Assembly (NCBI RefSeq): GCF_040436345.1
Contig: NC_133230.1
Span: 11,852,197-11,916,196, forward strand
Direction: 5' to 3'
DNA: 64,000 nt
Origin: Pagrus major
Lineage: Eukaryota > Chordata > Actinopteri > Spariformes > Sparidae
In this document: positions 46,364 through 58,440 of the stretch, piece by piece
How positions within the stretch are numbered: position 1 is the first letter of the stretch
Layout: every line of letters starts with the position of its first letter
The notes under the pieces: model-generated
What the model was told of the DNA's origin: nothing
Seen by the model: only the letters and a program-made list of their open reading frames with translations
Database searches by the model: none
Made by a program: the position numbers and the translations under genes

Positions 46364-47440
46364 TGCACCCTGTAACTCTGGATTGGGAGGGGTTACATTC
46401 TCTGTCTTTTCAGCATTAATAGTAGAGGAAACCAGGTGCATGTACAGTGAATTTGGTCAAAGACAGAGAATGTAACCCCTCCCAATCCAGAGTTACAGGG
46501 TGCAGTCACTTTTCGGCAGGGCCTGCCGAAAAGTGACTGCACCCTGTAAGTCCTTATTGCAAGGAGTGATATTGACCAAATTCACTGTACATGCACCTGG
46601 TTTCCTCTACTATTAATGCTGAAAAGACAGAGAATGTAACCCCTCCCAATCCAGAGTTACAGGGTGCAGTCACTTTTCGGCAGGCCCTGCCGAAAAGTGA
46701 CTGCACCCTGTAAGTCCTTATTGCAAGGAGCGATATTGACCAAATTCACTGTACATGCACCTGGTTTCCTCTACTATTAATGCTGAAAAGACAGAGAATG
46801 TAACCCCTCCCAATCCAGAGTTACAGGGTGCAGTCACTTTTCGGCAGGGCCTACCGAAAAGTGACTGCACCCTGTAACTCTGGATTGCAAGGAGTAATAT
46901 TGACCAAATTCACTGTACATGCACTGGGTTTCCTCTACTATTAATGCTGAAAAGACAGAGAATGTAACCCCTCCCAATCCAGAGTTACAGGGTGCAGTCA
47001 CTTTTCGGCAGGGCCTGCCGAAAAGTGACTGCACCCTGTAAGTCCTTATTGCAAGGAGTGATATTGACCAAATTCACTGTACATGCACCTGGTTTCCTCT
47101 ACTATTAATGCTGAAAAGACAGAGAATGTAACCCCTCCCAATCCAGAGTTATAGGGTGCAGTCACTTTTCGGCAGGCCCTGCCGAAAAGTGACTGCACCC
47201 TGTAAGTCCTTATTGCAAGGAGTGATATTGACCAAATTCACTGTACATGCACCTGGTTTCCTCTACTATTAATGCTGAAAAGACAGAGAATGTAACCCCT
47301 CCCAATCCAGAGTTACAGGGTGCAGTCACTTTTCGGCAGGGCACCCTGTAAGTCCTTATTGCAAGGAGTGATATTGACCAAATTCACTGTACATGCACCT
47401 GGTTTCCTCTACTATTAACGCTGAAAACACAGAGAATGTT
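46364..47440. repeat. Tandem array of a 164 bp hairpin-ended element (MITE-like satellite)
   Basis: The block ttgcaaggag recurs at 46557, 46721, 46885, 47049, 47213 and 47359: five spacings, four of exactly 164 and one of 146 (an 18-base deletion at the palindrome). Each junction is a long perfect palindrome, e.g. 46494-46548 with 27-base arms around one central base. The array opens with a unit in reverse orientation: 46364-46408 and 46460-46504 are 45-base perfect inverted repeats with a 51-base spacer. The simplest reading is a roughly 163 bp non-autonomous transposon with 27-43 bp terminal inverted repeats, amplified head to tail. Copies differ at only a few bases, so expansion is recent. 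Confidence 0.9.
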
Positions 47441-47509
47441 ATGCAGAATGCAAAGGCAATCCGTTACAGTTCTATATATACTGCATTATTGTATTCATAA
47501 TTATGCTCT

Positions 47510-47590
47510 TAAAAGTACAAGTGATCCAAAAAGTTACTTAAGTAAATGTAATGAAGTAAATGTAAATCGTTATTACCCACCTCTGATAGC
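47510..47590. repeat. Fragment of 'tacttaagtaaatgtaa' repeat
   Basis: The text aaaagttacttaagtaaatg followed by ttattacccacctctgat matches one end of the teleost repeat seen more fully at 5315-5470, 9768-10075, 29642-29815 and 62000-62460. Confidence 0.55.
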
Positions 47591-47767
47591 ACTTACTAAT
47601 TTCTCAGTATGTGTTATATGATTGCTATCTAATGTGACGTGGAAACAATCCTGCATTCTTTTCTGCATTGATTTCCTAATCCTCCTTATAAAATCACTGA
47701 AACAGGGATATTGAATTATGACTTTATTTATAGATCAAAGCGGTGTAAAATCACATTGCAACAACGA

Positions 47768-47788
47768 TAACAACAACAACAACAACAA
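47768..47788 (+). repeat. (AAC)n microsatellite
   Basis: Seven near-perfect copies of caa/aac directly before aataaaag. Confidence 0.9.
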
Positions 47789-48017
47789 TAAAAGTGGCAA
47801 GGTAAAGCATCTACCCTCATCAATTGTTGACAACTAGCCTACATTATGGAAACATCAGGTTACTTTGTTTATCTGCGCCGTTCTTGTTCCGTAGCCTCTT
47901 CACTTGGGCTACAGGACTGCACAGTAAAAAAACATTTCTCTCGGTGCTGCGTCTGCCAGCTGACCCGTAGTAGACCTACGCCCACTTCCTCTGAACTGAT
48001 GCGCGAACACAGGTGCA

Positions 48018-48424
48018 TTTTATTGATGGCATGTTGAATGCACAGAGGTACCGTGACGAGATCCTGAGGCCCATTGTCGTGCCATTCATCCACGACCATC
48101 ACCTCATGTTGCAGCGTGGTAATGCACCCCCCCCCAATAAAGCAAAACTGCACATTTCAGAGTGGCCTTTTATTGTGGCCAGCCTAAGGCACACCTGTGC
48201 AATATTCATGCTGTCTAATCAGCATTTTGATATGCCACACCTGTGAGGTGGGATGGATTATCTCGGCAAAGGAGAAGTGCTCACTAACACAGATTTAGAC
48301 AGATTTGTGAACAATGTTTGAGAGGAATGGTCTTTTGTGTGTATAGAAAATGTTTTAGATCTTTGAGTTCAGCTCATGAAAAATGGGAGCAAAAAGTGTT
48401 GCGTTTATACTTTTGTTCAGTGTA
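48018..48424 (+). mobile_element. Truncated Tc1/mariner transposon
   Basis: A short plus-strand reading frame around 48028-48126 gives LNAQRYRDEILRPIVVPFI then HDHHLMLQ, the unmistakable central part of Tc1-family transposase (upstream of the second catalytic Asp). It then jumps into the 3' untranslated end: cctgtgaggtgggatggatt, tcatgaaaaatgggagc and gcgtttatacttttgttc, finishing at the inverted-repeat terminus cagtgta. The 5' end, the first catalytic region and the DDE core are missing, and the frame runs into a C-run. It is a dead internal-deletion copy. The terminal text is one I recall from Tc1 elements spread among fishes and lampreys. Confidence 0.85.
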
Positions 48425-51400
48425 TAAGTAATATTGAATTTACAAGAGTGAAGTTCACTAACAATGTTGGACCCGCCTCACTTTGACTTGAGGCTCATGA
48501 GATAAGAGATTAATTCTGCGGAGGATAATTTTACCCATGAACGAGATTAAAAATTAGGTGTAAAATTAAACTGAAATCAGTAATCACCAGGTTATTAGAT
48601 AGTAAAAGCAAATAGGAAACTATGTGAGGAGGGGAAGTAACAAATTTACTGATAAAAATGGAGGTGATGAAAATGCTTATAAATTGATAATGAAAGTGAT
48701 AAAAATGTGTGTGAATTATTCACATAATATGAATTTTTTTTCACTTCAATTCATTTTTATCAATTAACTTTTGCTACTTCCACCCCTTATAATTATGTAG
48801 CTCCCAAAGTCCCTAAAAATGTTGTTTTTCTTGTCCTTTAAGGACTCTGAGGGCTCCAATGTCAACTGAAAGAAGAAACTGGATGTTATTTGAATATGGA
48901 TAAAGAAATTGCTCCTTCAAATTCTATATTGGTAGTAAAAATTGAAAAAACAACTCTTAAATTAAAGACCCTGCACACATACATGGGCATTCACACTTAG
49001 TCTAGCTGATTAGGCTTCCGTAAAAAATTTAATTTAAAATGAGCAAAGTCCTTAAATTGTCTTTTTGTTTCCACTGTTCCCTCTCATTTTCGTTTGTCCA
49101 TGAGATGTGGAGAGACGGCCAACAATCGATTAAGAAGCAGAGGCGAAAGGAAATATCTGAGCACATAATAAGAACGACACAAAATATCAACTCATACATA
49201 CTTTTAATTTACGCAGTAATTCAATAAAACCTAATATTCTCTACATGGCCTTTGTCGAAGGAGTTATTGGTGAGATTTGCATAATAGCACCGGAGAGAAT
49301 TCACCACCAAATACTTTAAGGTAACAACAAGGCGACAGGACGTCTAGCTAAAGGTCTGATTGATGAAGAGATGACAGTCAGTCAGTTCCCACATCTCAAA
49401 CAAAGGTTTCCAGATGAAGAGGATGAAGACAATGCAACAGAAACGAGCAGCTTCAGAACAAGCCTCCACTACAGTTTACAGCTGAGAAAGACAAAGTTCT
49501 CAAGAGAGTCTCAAAATTCACAGAGGTTGTTTTCTACTGTCCAGTGTAGTTCAGTCAATATTTTGGTATAAAACCACTACATTATTATGTGCAATATACA
49601 GAACTGCTCCATAACAAAATGGTGATTAAAATGGGAAAACATTTTTAGGTCTCATTTACTTTTAATTATCAAATTTTCTTCAGATAAAATGTGTTCAAAT
49701 GTTGTGGTGGAGTATCATTTAACTGCTCATAACTTGGATCATTATTCCAACATAAAACCTAATCATACTGTATGTCCAAATATCTAATTATTTTCTCCTA
49801 ATCAAGACATAATTATCCAAATTTTACGAGGAAAATAAATTATACTCACTGAACCCTTTTCCCTTTAGTCAGGCAAGACTAGGGTTGCAGCGATATACAG
49901 GTTTCAATTTGCTTATCTACGATTTTGAATTCTACCATATTAGGGATATTAAAAACATATTTTACATAGTTTGCATCAAGTTTCATGTCTGTCAGGAAAT
50001 ATTTTGTGAATTTATCGTTTATTCAACCAAAAGAATATTTTGTTTTCGTTCCCTTGAAGGTCATTGTAACTGAGAATAACACTAATAATTGTGTAATACC
50101 ATGAAGCCATGATATTTTCTGAGATGATTATTATACTGTGAAAACCTCATGCAGTTTGCAACCCAAGGCAAGACAGACTGGTCAAAATCCAAAGAAATTA
50201 ATGTTTGTTTGAGATAACAGCATTAATATTCATCACAGAATAACAGGCTTGAGCATGATTGTAGAATAACAGTCTACAGTCTAGAGCTGCGACAATTAGT
50301 TGATTAGTTGATCGAAAGAACAATTAATTACAAGCTATTCTGAGCCTCGGAATAGTTTCAGTCATTTTACAAGTAAAAATGTCAAAAATGTGCTTACGTT
50401 TCGATTCATTTATGACACTAAATGACTATGCTTTTGGGTTAGGACTGTTTAGAGACGTCACTTTAGGCTCTGGAAAACTGTAATAAGCATTTTTTGAATT
50501 TTTTAAAAAACACTATTAACTAAAACAATTACTAAACGTCAGCACCTTGATATTAGCACTGTCATTATCAGATAATGTTAAGTTGCAGATGTTGACCATC
50601 TTAGTTTAGCCTGTTAGCAATGCTAACATTTACTAATTAGCACAAAAAGTACAACTGAGGCTGAATGTCATCAGTCGTTCAGATATCTGGTCATAAGCCA
50701 GAGTGGTGCACAAAATAGAAATTTGACCCAATGATGGCACTAGATGTGACGTTAAAGAATCACACCAAAGTCATTATAAATTAACCCTGAATGAGACATG
50801 AACGTGTGTCCAAGATTTAGTGGCGGTCCCTCCTAAAGCTGCAGAGACATTTCACTCTGAACCAAAAACCTCATGGTGGCGCTAGAGTAACAGTCAGGGC
50901 AGCACAAAAGTTACTGTGCTTCATCCTCTGGGAACCATGACTGTCTGTACCATATTTTTGCCAAACTGTCTGGTAGTCTGTTGAGATATTTCACCAAGTG
51001 AGTGAGAACTTTGACCTGCTGGGGGGGCAACAGTACAAGTCAGGGGAACACCAGGATCATTACGATGAAAACCTCTGGGCACCATTCATATCTGTGCAAA
51101 AGACAGCGACAATACATCCAACAGTTGTTAAGATATTTTAGTTTGGACCAAAGTAGTGGAACTACAGAGCCATCTCTGCAAGCACAACCAAAAATATGAC
51201 AACTATTTGTTGTCTGAAAATAGAGCTGTAACGAGTAACTGATTTATATTAATCGCCAACTATTTCAATTATTAATTTTGAGTAATTTAAAGTCAAAACT
51301 CGCCAGCTTTATACATGTGAATATTTTGCGGTTTCTCGATTAATCAGGAAATATCAACAGACTCATCGTTAGTTGCAGCCCTATCCTAAAATAATGAAGC

Positions 51401-51761
51401 TAAGTAAATCTCAGCTGTTCTTGGCTTCTGTACAAAGTGACACACAGACCTCACACATCAACCTCTCCATTCATTAAATGCATCACAGTAAGGGTAACGC
51501 ATGGCTTATAAAACTACAGTACAGTGATCAATATGGCATATTGCAACTCCGGCATGGTCCTTTTATGTTTATCGCCAACCTGTCGGACAAAACAAGGACA
51601 ATGTGCAGCTCAGTTGATCCCAGTTGGTTTGAATTTGCATTGACACCGGGTGTGAGGAGACGTTTCTCTGAGCACTAACTGCAGAAACATACAGTAGTCC
51701 TCTGCGTTACATTTCAGATATGATGTGAAACGCTGGAGTTAAGTCTCGGCAGAAGCTGCTG
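48425..51761. other. Intergenic DNA between ints8 and dpy19l4
   Basis: AT-rich with no gene. Repeat pieces are at 50285-50400 and 51219-51385 (ctgcgacaattagttgatta / ttagttgcagccct type) and at about 50570-51180. The dpy19l4 3' UTR should occupy the upper end; I could not pick a single convincing poly(A) signal. Confidence 0.5.
50570..51180. repeat. Teleost interspersed repeat, 'ttgttaagatattttagttt' type
   Basis: Contains gcctgttagcaatgctaaca, catggtggcgctagag, two copies of an accatgactgtctgtacca / accattcatatctgtgc block, and ttaagatattttagtttgga. This order of blocks is a familiar unclassified fish interspersed repeat. Related fragments at 855-1000 and 10680-10740. Confidence 0.6.
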
Positions 51762-54700
51762 TCAGTACTGAAAAGAGATGACGGAGTTCACTTTGTAGAC
51801 GTGATACGAGCGGTTCCAGAAAACTCGAGTGAAGTAGTTTGTGTATGGCGAGTAGTTCAACTTAATCTCCTGGCAGAATCTTCCGTGCTTGGAGAAAGAG
51901 TAAATCTCTCCTTTGTCATAAACAACCTGAATGGGACAGAAGGAAACGGAAAAATTAAGAGAATAGTATTTTCTTCTGTAAAAATCATGTCATAATCAAT
52001 AAAAGAAGGCAAAAAAGAAGAGTTTGACATATTGTAAAATACACAAACTCATATTTTTCCTGAAGTTAGATGAGAAGATTATTACTCAGCAGCAAATATA
52101 ACCCAACAGCTGGTTCCCTTAGCTTAGCACAAAGACTGGAAATAGGGTGAAAACCGATTTTGACCTACATTAAATCATAATGTTCACCTCATGGCAACAA
52201 CATGCGCGATTTTAAATGTACAATATCACTCATAGTGACAGACAGTATGTACGGTTGCAGACAGATGGGAATCTGCAGCTTGGCAGCTCAAGGTGAAGTA
52301 ATTACTCACATGTCCATTGGCGATGTCTAGCAGGTCTTTGATCCGACAGCCTTTATTGAGAGAAAGCTCGTTACAAATTGACTCCTCGATGATCACATAG
52401 TTTGTCTTCTGAGAGGTCAGAATCTTATAGATGTCCTCCGCAGATCTCATTGCATACACCTGGTAAGTCTACAAGAAGAGAGGGAAAAACGGACATTTAT
52501 TAAAAAAAAAGTTTAATTGTAAACATTAAGGAAATTCTAAATTATATGCACCACGCTAAAATTCCTCTAATTTGTCTTTTTCTTATGTTTGTTGGACATT
52601 TTTATGCCTTTATTAGAATCAGCAGAACATAAGGGGAGAAACGGCGGCCATGCAACAACATTCAGTGAGTTGTTAATGGTCATTTTTACATAAGACCTCT
52701 TTTATAACCCATGTGCTTCACTTCCTAGCAAAAATCTGTTTTATTTTTTGGAAAGAATCAATCATCTCACTCACATCTTCAGTCCTCCTCAGCAGGTTGA
52801 TGTCTGAGTAAAGCGGTAAACTGGTCACTGCTGAACCTGAACACAACTTAACCATTCCTAACAGCTGAGGGCTGCCGGCAAAGACAGCTGCCACTGGAGC
52901 CTGTGACCTGGAAGACAACAAGAAAACATTACATGCAGCCATTATAAGGACTTTATAGGTATCTTTGAACATATAAAAAGATCTGATGACCCACCTGATC
53001 CAACTGATCAGCTCGACTGTATCTGGGTCGTAGAACTCCGGCAGATCCGACAACTCAGCTAAGACACGAGGGCAGTACTGCAACACAGAAGAAAGCGGCG
53101 TAGGAAGATATTATGTACTTTTAAATGTCGGACATGAGGAGCTTCAAAAGATAAAGAGCTGAAAATCTTACCTCTCTCCACAAACTGAAACCAATGATGG
53201 TAGGAACCGCAGTGCTCAGGATCAGAGACTGGAGAGTGACCAAATAACAGTTCAAATTAACAGATTGAGCCAGAACCAGGAGGGTTAGATTCTTCTTTAA
53301 CTGTATGTTAACTGTTGTCAATATGTCTGTGTGAGTCACACTTCTCTATAATTGTAAGCTGTTAACAGTGAATATAAGAGGCGACTCACCAGAACTACAG
53401 GATGGATGGACTTCAGTTTAAGCCACTTAAACACAGTCATCCAGAGGTCCGGAGAACACACACCGAACGCTGTGAACATGCAGACGTATGGGGTCCATAA
53501 ATACTTCATCCTGATGAGAAAAAGAACACAGTCGATGTTGAGCTGTGAGTTATGAAACATGTTAGAAATCCAAATTCTTAAACACACATGTACGCTGATG
53601 TACGTACCCATCGAACAGCAGAGCCAGGCCTCCAAACAGCAACGTGTGAAAAACATGATAGATGACCTCCGGCTGCTCTCCTATTCGTCCATCTTCAAGT
53701 CTGAGGTTGGTTGTCATTGGTTGACCACTGCAGGAAAGTAGAAAACCGTGATAAATGTTTACTACAGCCTCGAACAGACGCACATTAAACCGTAGCTCCG
53801 ACCCACAGCTGGTTGATGTCCAGTATCATTTTTAAAAGACACATCTTGTGAGTGTCTAACCTGAGTCTTCTGTAAATTGTCTGCAGGGTGGACAACAGGC
53901 AGACAGAGAGCACCAGGCAATAGAAAGGAAGGACTGATGCCTGCGTCAGTCGTAGAAATAAGTCCTGACCGGGTGCCTGGAAACTCTCTTGGCACAGGAG
54001 GAAATTGGTGACAAAGTCGCTAAAAAGGAAGGAGATAAAACATTCCTATTAAATTACATTAAATTAGACTGTAAAGGACAGAAAGCCTAATTTTATAGCT
54101 GAAACTCACGTTGTTGTGTTGAGCCCGAATTTTACTTCAAGGAACTTCAATATGAAGTCACTTTCACTCACAGGTATCAGTTTCTGTAAATGAGAAACAG
54201 TGCTGATTAACCAACAACTTAATAAGGACAAATGGATCAGTGGAGGCAGCCAATGAGCCAATGTGATCTCACCTTGACCAAATAACTGAAGGTGATCCCT
54301 GTGGTAAAGACCAGGTGGAAATGTAGGAAGAGCTTCAGAACTCTGGCCACAAGAGGTCCCATCTTCATCTTTTGCTGCAATAGAAATAAAGAAAACAGCA
54401 TAAGATTGTTTTCTCTGCATTTAAACCCCTTTTCATTCATTCATTCATTCATTCAAAGATAAAAAAGCAAAAATCTTGAATTTGAACAGGTGCAACTAGG
54501 AAATATTTCTTTCTTAATACATTTGTTAAATTATTATTCAGTTATCAAAATTCAGTGATCATCATCTGTCTGAGCTCTGACATGAGGGAGCAGCTAACTC
54601 TACCTGGAAGTACCTCGCGAGCACTGAGCCAATCATGAGGCTGAGCAGAGGCGAGCTGAGCAGCGTCGGGTTCTGAAACTGGAACAGGTAGGCGAGGAAC

Positions 54701-57700
54701 AAGGAGCTGAGGTACACCTTGTGAATGTCAGCCATCTTAACATCGAAGATGGAGAGAGACAGACAGACGGACGGAAATGGGAAAAATATCTGAGTTGAGG
54801 ACAATTCTTGGCAGAATCGATGTACAAACAGGTATTTTTGGGAATGCAAGGACAGTATTTTGCTTTAACATTGCTTATATTTATACATAATTGGCCAAAG
54901 CTTTGTGTTTAATTCATTTTTAGGTGTCAAAAGGTTGAATAAGAACATTTTTCAGCCTAACAGAACCTCTAAAGCTCATTTATTAACACGTTATTATTCG
55001 TCTGTTTATCCCCACAAAAAACAAAATGTAAAAATTAGTTTGGTTTTTATGTGTGAAAATATTTCTTTGTCAGGTGACTCCCTGCAGCTTGAGGTGTGCT
55101 ACCAGGCAGATTTTTCCCCTCAACACTGATGGACTACATTACCTTACGTGGCGGCACCAGGTCAAAAGAGTCAAGCAGGAAAAGACAGAGGCCTTGGATG
55201 AAGAGCACATAGTGGCTGTGTTCCCACACCAGGAGGAAGGTGACGGTGGTGGCACTCATGGTAAGATAGCAAAACATCTACAGAGAACCACAGTTAAACA
55301 GCGAGTGTAAATGACTTGAGTATGGTAGAGGATTATTTAAAAAATAAATCGGAGGCTCACCTCAGTGGCAGAACTGATTTTATTACTCAGGAATCCAGTC
55401 AAAGCTGCAACCTGGCAAGAGAAGTAAGGCAGAGCCCAGTTGTCCCGCAGAGGGATAGCATGGTCCACTTTGGTTGTATCTGGTCTGAGGAGGAAATGAC
55501 CCACATGAGAGTTATCGCAATATAACAGAAAGAAACACGACGGTATTATCACACATCACCATTGATTTTTATTTGTCTTAACAGCAGCAACATGTGCCCA
55601 TTTTTCTGTTTTAAAGTATTTGTTTTCAGAAAGCTGAAGTGGAGCAACAGAGAGAAAGGATAAAAGAAAGGATGTATGATGAAGTTGGTAGGATGAAGGC
55701 AACTTTACCGCGCTGATCGACTTCAAAAGGAGGAAGAAACATGATGGGGAATAAGCGTGAAGATCAGGGCGGCCGAATTCCTCTCACCTGTTTATCACAT
55801 ACCAGGCCACCGCCAACATGCCAGCCACCCAGGTGCCGCTCATCACCCAGCTACACACAAACAGAGCAGTGACGTAGACAGCCTGCAGGCCGAAAACAGC
55901 GCCAACGTAGAAGTAGATTGGCTCCACAACATCCTGAAGGAAGAGACAGAAACATCAGGGTTTGATCAAAACTGACAAATCTAAAACTGTGTATTGTTTG
56001 TCTTCATTTTGTTTTTGTCAAACTTGATTTGCTTTAATAATCTACTGTAGGGGTAAAGCAATGCAAAAGCTTGATTTTTGGACAATCCATGATGATTTAC
56101 TTCTACTGAAAAACATCTTTACAGTTTCTTGGCCCGTAAACTCCCACAGGTCCTCATGTCTGATGGTTTTTCAGCAGCAGGAGAGAATCTTAACTACATG
56201 GAGAATTTGTTTTCTGCATTTGTTGTGTTAACTCGGGGCTTTCATTGTGAGATTTGCTATCTGCTATGCTACTTGTCGTGCCATATGTGAAGTTTCTTAT
56301 TTTGACACTGAACAGACAGAGAAGTACAAATTCTCTCTCCACCTACAGCTCAAGGTCTCTCTGAGTACTGAGTTGCATTTTTTTGTTGTACTGCTAAGCA
56401 ACAAATCCTTCCTTTCCGGAGGAGGCTCAGACTGAAAGGCCCCCAGGTCATCTAAGACAGGAATTATGTTACTATTTCCAGTCTGTTTGCCAGAGTTTGT
56501 TTGCTCCAAGACAGGGCGCTGTCCTAGTTTGCTACCTTTGTTCTTTGGAAAATACACATGCACCCTACATCTCATATTATCACTGATCATAATATGACAC
56601 AAAGGTATTGAAGGCTGGTCAAAACTAACATAATAATGAATGCATCTTGATGAAAAAACTGGGCGTATTTAGGGGCCTGTTATCTATGAGTGAGTACAAT
56701 GATGTGGATAAAGGGGACTGTTGAGTCTTGGCGGAGGTACAGTGTGTGCTCAGCTGAATTTCGTTCTAATTGCACTTGATTTAACTCAAAGCAAGCTGAT
56801 CACAAAGCGAAAGAGAAACCTTTACCTGGCTGCTTGTGATTCTGTATACGAAGCTTGTGATGAGCTCTGGATACAGAGACAAACGCTCCACTATGTTGAT
56901 GGTCTGACCTGAAATAGTCTTGTTATCTATCGTCAGCTCATACAACCCTGGAGAGCAAACAAAAAAGCACATGAGAACATTGTCATTGTTTTTATTAGTA
57001 CATATATTTTGCTACTATTAGTTAATCAGCACTTTTATGTCGTCATATTTTTTCCTGTATACTCATTTTCGGTTTGCTGGAGGCACTGGGTCTTCTGCCT
57101 CTTTCTGCACTGTGTATTATTTGTCATCCTTCTTACTTTTTTGTATATATTTTAAAGTGTACATGTATGTACCTCTTTCAAACGATGGCGCCGTCAGCAT
57201 GTGCTTGTAGTAGTAATAGTAGAGTCCGCTGCCTTCTTGGAAAGTGATTTCACGCTCCAACTCCTGAAACACACACCAAAGTGTATTTAAAAAACCGATA
57301 TAATATGGCAGTGCAGTGAAAATACAAAAGGAGGCAGCCAGTCACCCACCTGCCTAGTCGAAAACCAGAACTTCCTGTCATGATACGTTGACAGATAAAC
57401 GGCGTAAAGCATGCCACAGGCGACCGCTGCCAAACATCCGAAGAACACCCTCACCAGGCACTGCAGAAAACCTGCTGAGGAGCGGAAATGTAAAAACAAA
57501 CATCGCATATCAGAACAAGTGGTGTTGTTTTCCTGGATTTAAAAACTGCATTACAATAAGGTGATGTCATTTTCTGAACTTTACAGACTGTTCTACTCAA
57601 AGTGATTATATCCACACTACTGATGATCAGATGATCAATCAAGCTACAGGAGTGAAGTGACAGTGAACAGACTGATGCTGCTTTGTAAAGTTGATAAATA

Positions 57701-58137
57701 AGACATAAACTTACATGTAGACATCTTGGACCTTCTGACAGAGGACTCAGGTGTGTTTGATTCTCCCTGTTTACGTTGAGCATCCTCTTCTTTAACTTCA
57801 CCCTCATCTGTCTGCTGCTTGTCCACACTCCCCTCATCCTCTGCGTTCACCGGCCCATTAGCATCTGTGTTAAAAAACAGACTGAAACTGAAACAATCAC
57901 AGTCTTTGAGACAATCTTTACAAGCATCCCACTCAGTCAGTCGTGGTGGAAAAAGTTAGCTGAAGTTACCAGATGCTTTTATTGGCACAGGAAGCTAACT
58001 GGCTGTTCAGGTAGCAAACTGCTAAGTTAGCTTAACTTACGCGTAGTGTGCAGCTCGGGCTCATTCTGGTGCTGATCCTCTTCTTTACCTCCCTCTGAAG
58101 TAGTCGTCCCAGTTTTCCGGCATCTTAACTCGGTCAT
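51762..58137 (-). CDS. dpy19l4: DPY19-like protein 4, 19 coding exons
   Basis: Multi-pass ER membrane protein of the DPY19 family; members DPY19L1 and L3 transfer mannose from dolichyl-phosphate-mannose to tryptophan, while an activity for L4 is not established. Exons in coding order: 58041-58137, 57715-57864, 57350-57471 (or 57474), 57173-57263, 56826-56947, 55788-55933, 55361-55484, 55143-55277, 54604-54735, 54273-54374, 54110-54183, 53861-54019, 53608-53727, 53390-53510, 53172-53228, 52995-53077, 52775-52907, 52310-52468, 51762-51926. They join in frame to 763 residues (human 723). Landmarks: an acidic cytosolic start of about 80 residues, then [17 protein letters not shown] (first span), [16 protein letters not shown] and [13 protein letters not shown] (luminal loop), [56 protein letters not shown] and the end [19 protein letters not shown]. 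About eleven further hydrophobic spans. No break seen. Confidence 0.96.
52020..52210. repeat. Teleost repeat in last dpy19l4 intron
   Basis: Contains gaagttagatgagaagatta, agctggttcccttagcttag and cacaaagactggaaataggg, the block order of a widespread fish interspersed element; a related copy is at 2750-2940. Confidence 0.7.
54433..54455 (+). repeat. dpy19l4: (ATTC)n microsatellite in dpy19l4 intron
   Basis: Five to six tandem copies of cattcatt in the intron between exons 9 and 10. Confidence 0.9.
57715..57864 (-). other. dpy19l4: dpy19l4 exon 2: acidic cytosolic extension
   Basis: Encodes a glutamate/aspartate/lysine-rich low-complexity stretch ([20 protein letters not shown]) with no hydrophobic segment, ahead of the first membrane span. 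Human DPY19L4 has only a short basic/acidic start here, which accounts for most of the 40-residue length difference. Phase 1-1, so it could be skipped without a frameshift. Confidence 0.8.
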
Positions 58138-58399
58138 GACGATATCAAATTAATCCGAGAGTCGTCTGATGCGTTGAGACAGCAGCATGCTAGCTAACAA
58201 GCAGTTAGCTAACCCAAGAGACCTTAAAATCAATACCCGGCTTTGCGTTAAGCTCGGCAGGTGACAAGCTAACACCTGCAAACTTCCTTTTTCGAGATAA
58301 ACTTTTCTGGCACGACGTGGTGAAGCAGCAGCAGCTGTGCAGTAGTGGTGTTGTGATGTTCAGTGTGTGTGTGGAGGACTGGGCTGAGCACTGCTGCTG

Positions 58400-58440
58400 G
58401 GAAGGGCAGAGCGGAAGTAGCGGATGCCGACAGAGAGCAA
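58400..58440 (-). promoter_or_regulatory. dpy19l4: ETS-type site at the dpy19l4 promoter
   Basis: gcggaagtag at 58411-58420 fits the ETS core (GGAA) and lies 270 bases upstream of the dpy19l4 start in a locally GC-richer stretch. The minus-strand transcript should begin between here and 58140; no TATA box is evident. Confidence 0.4.
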
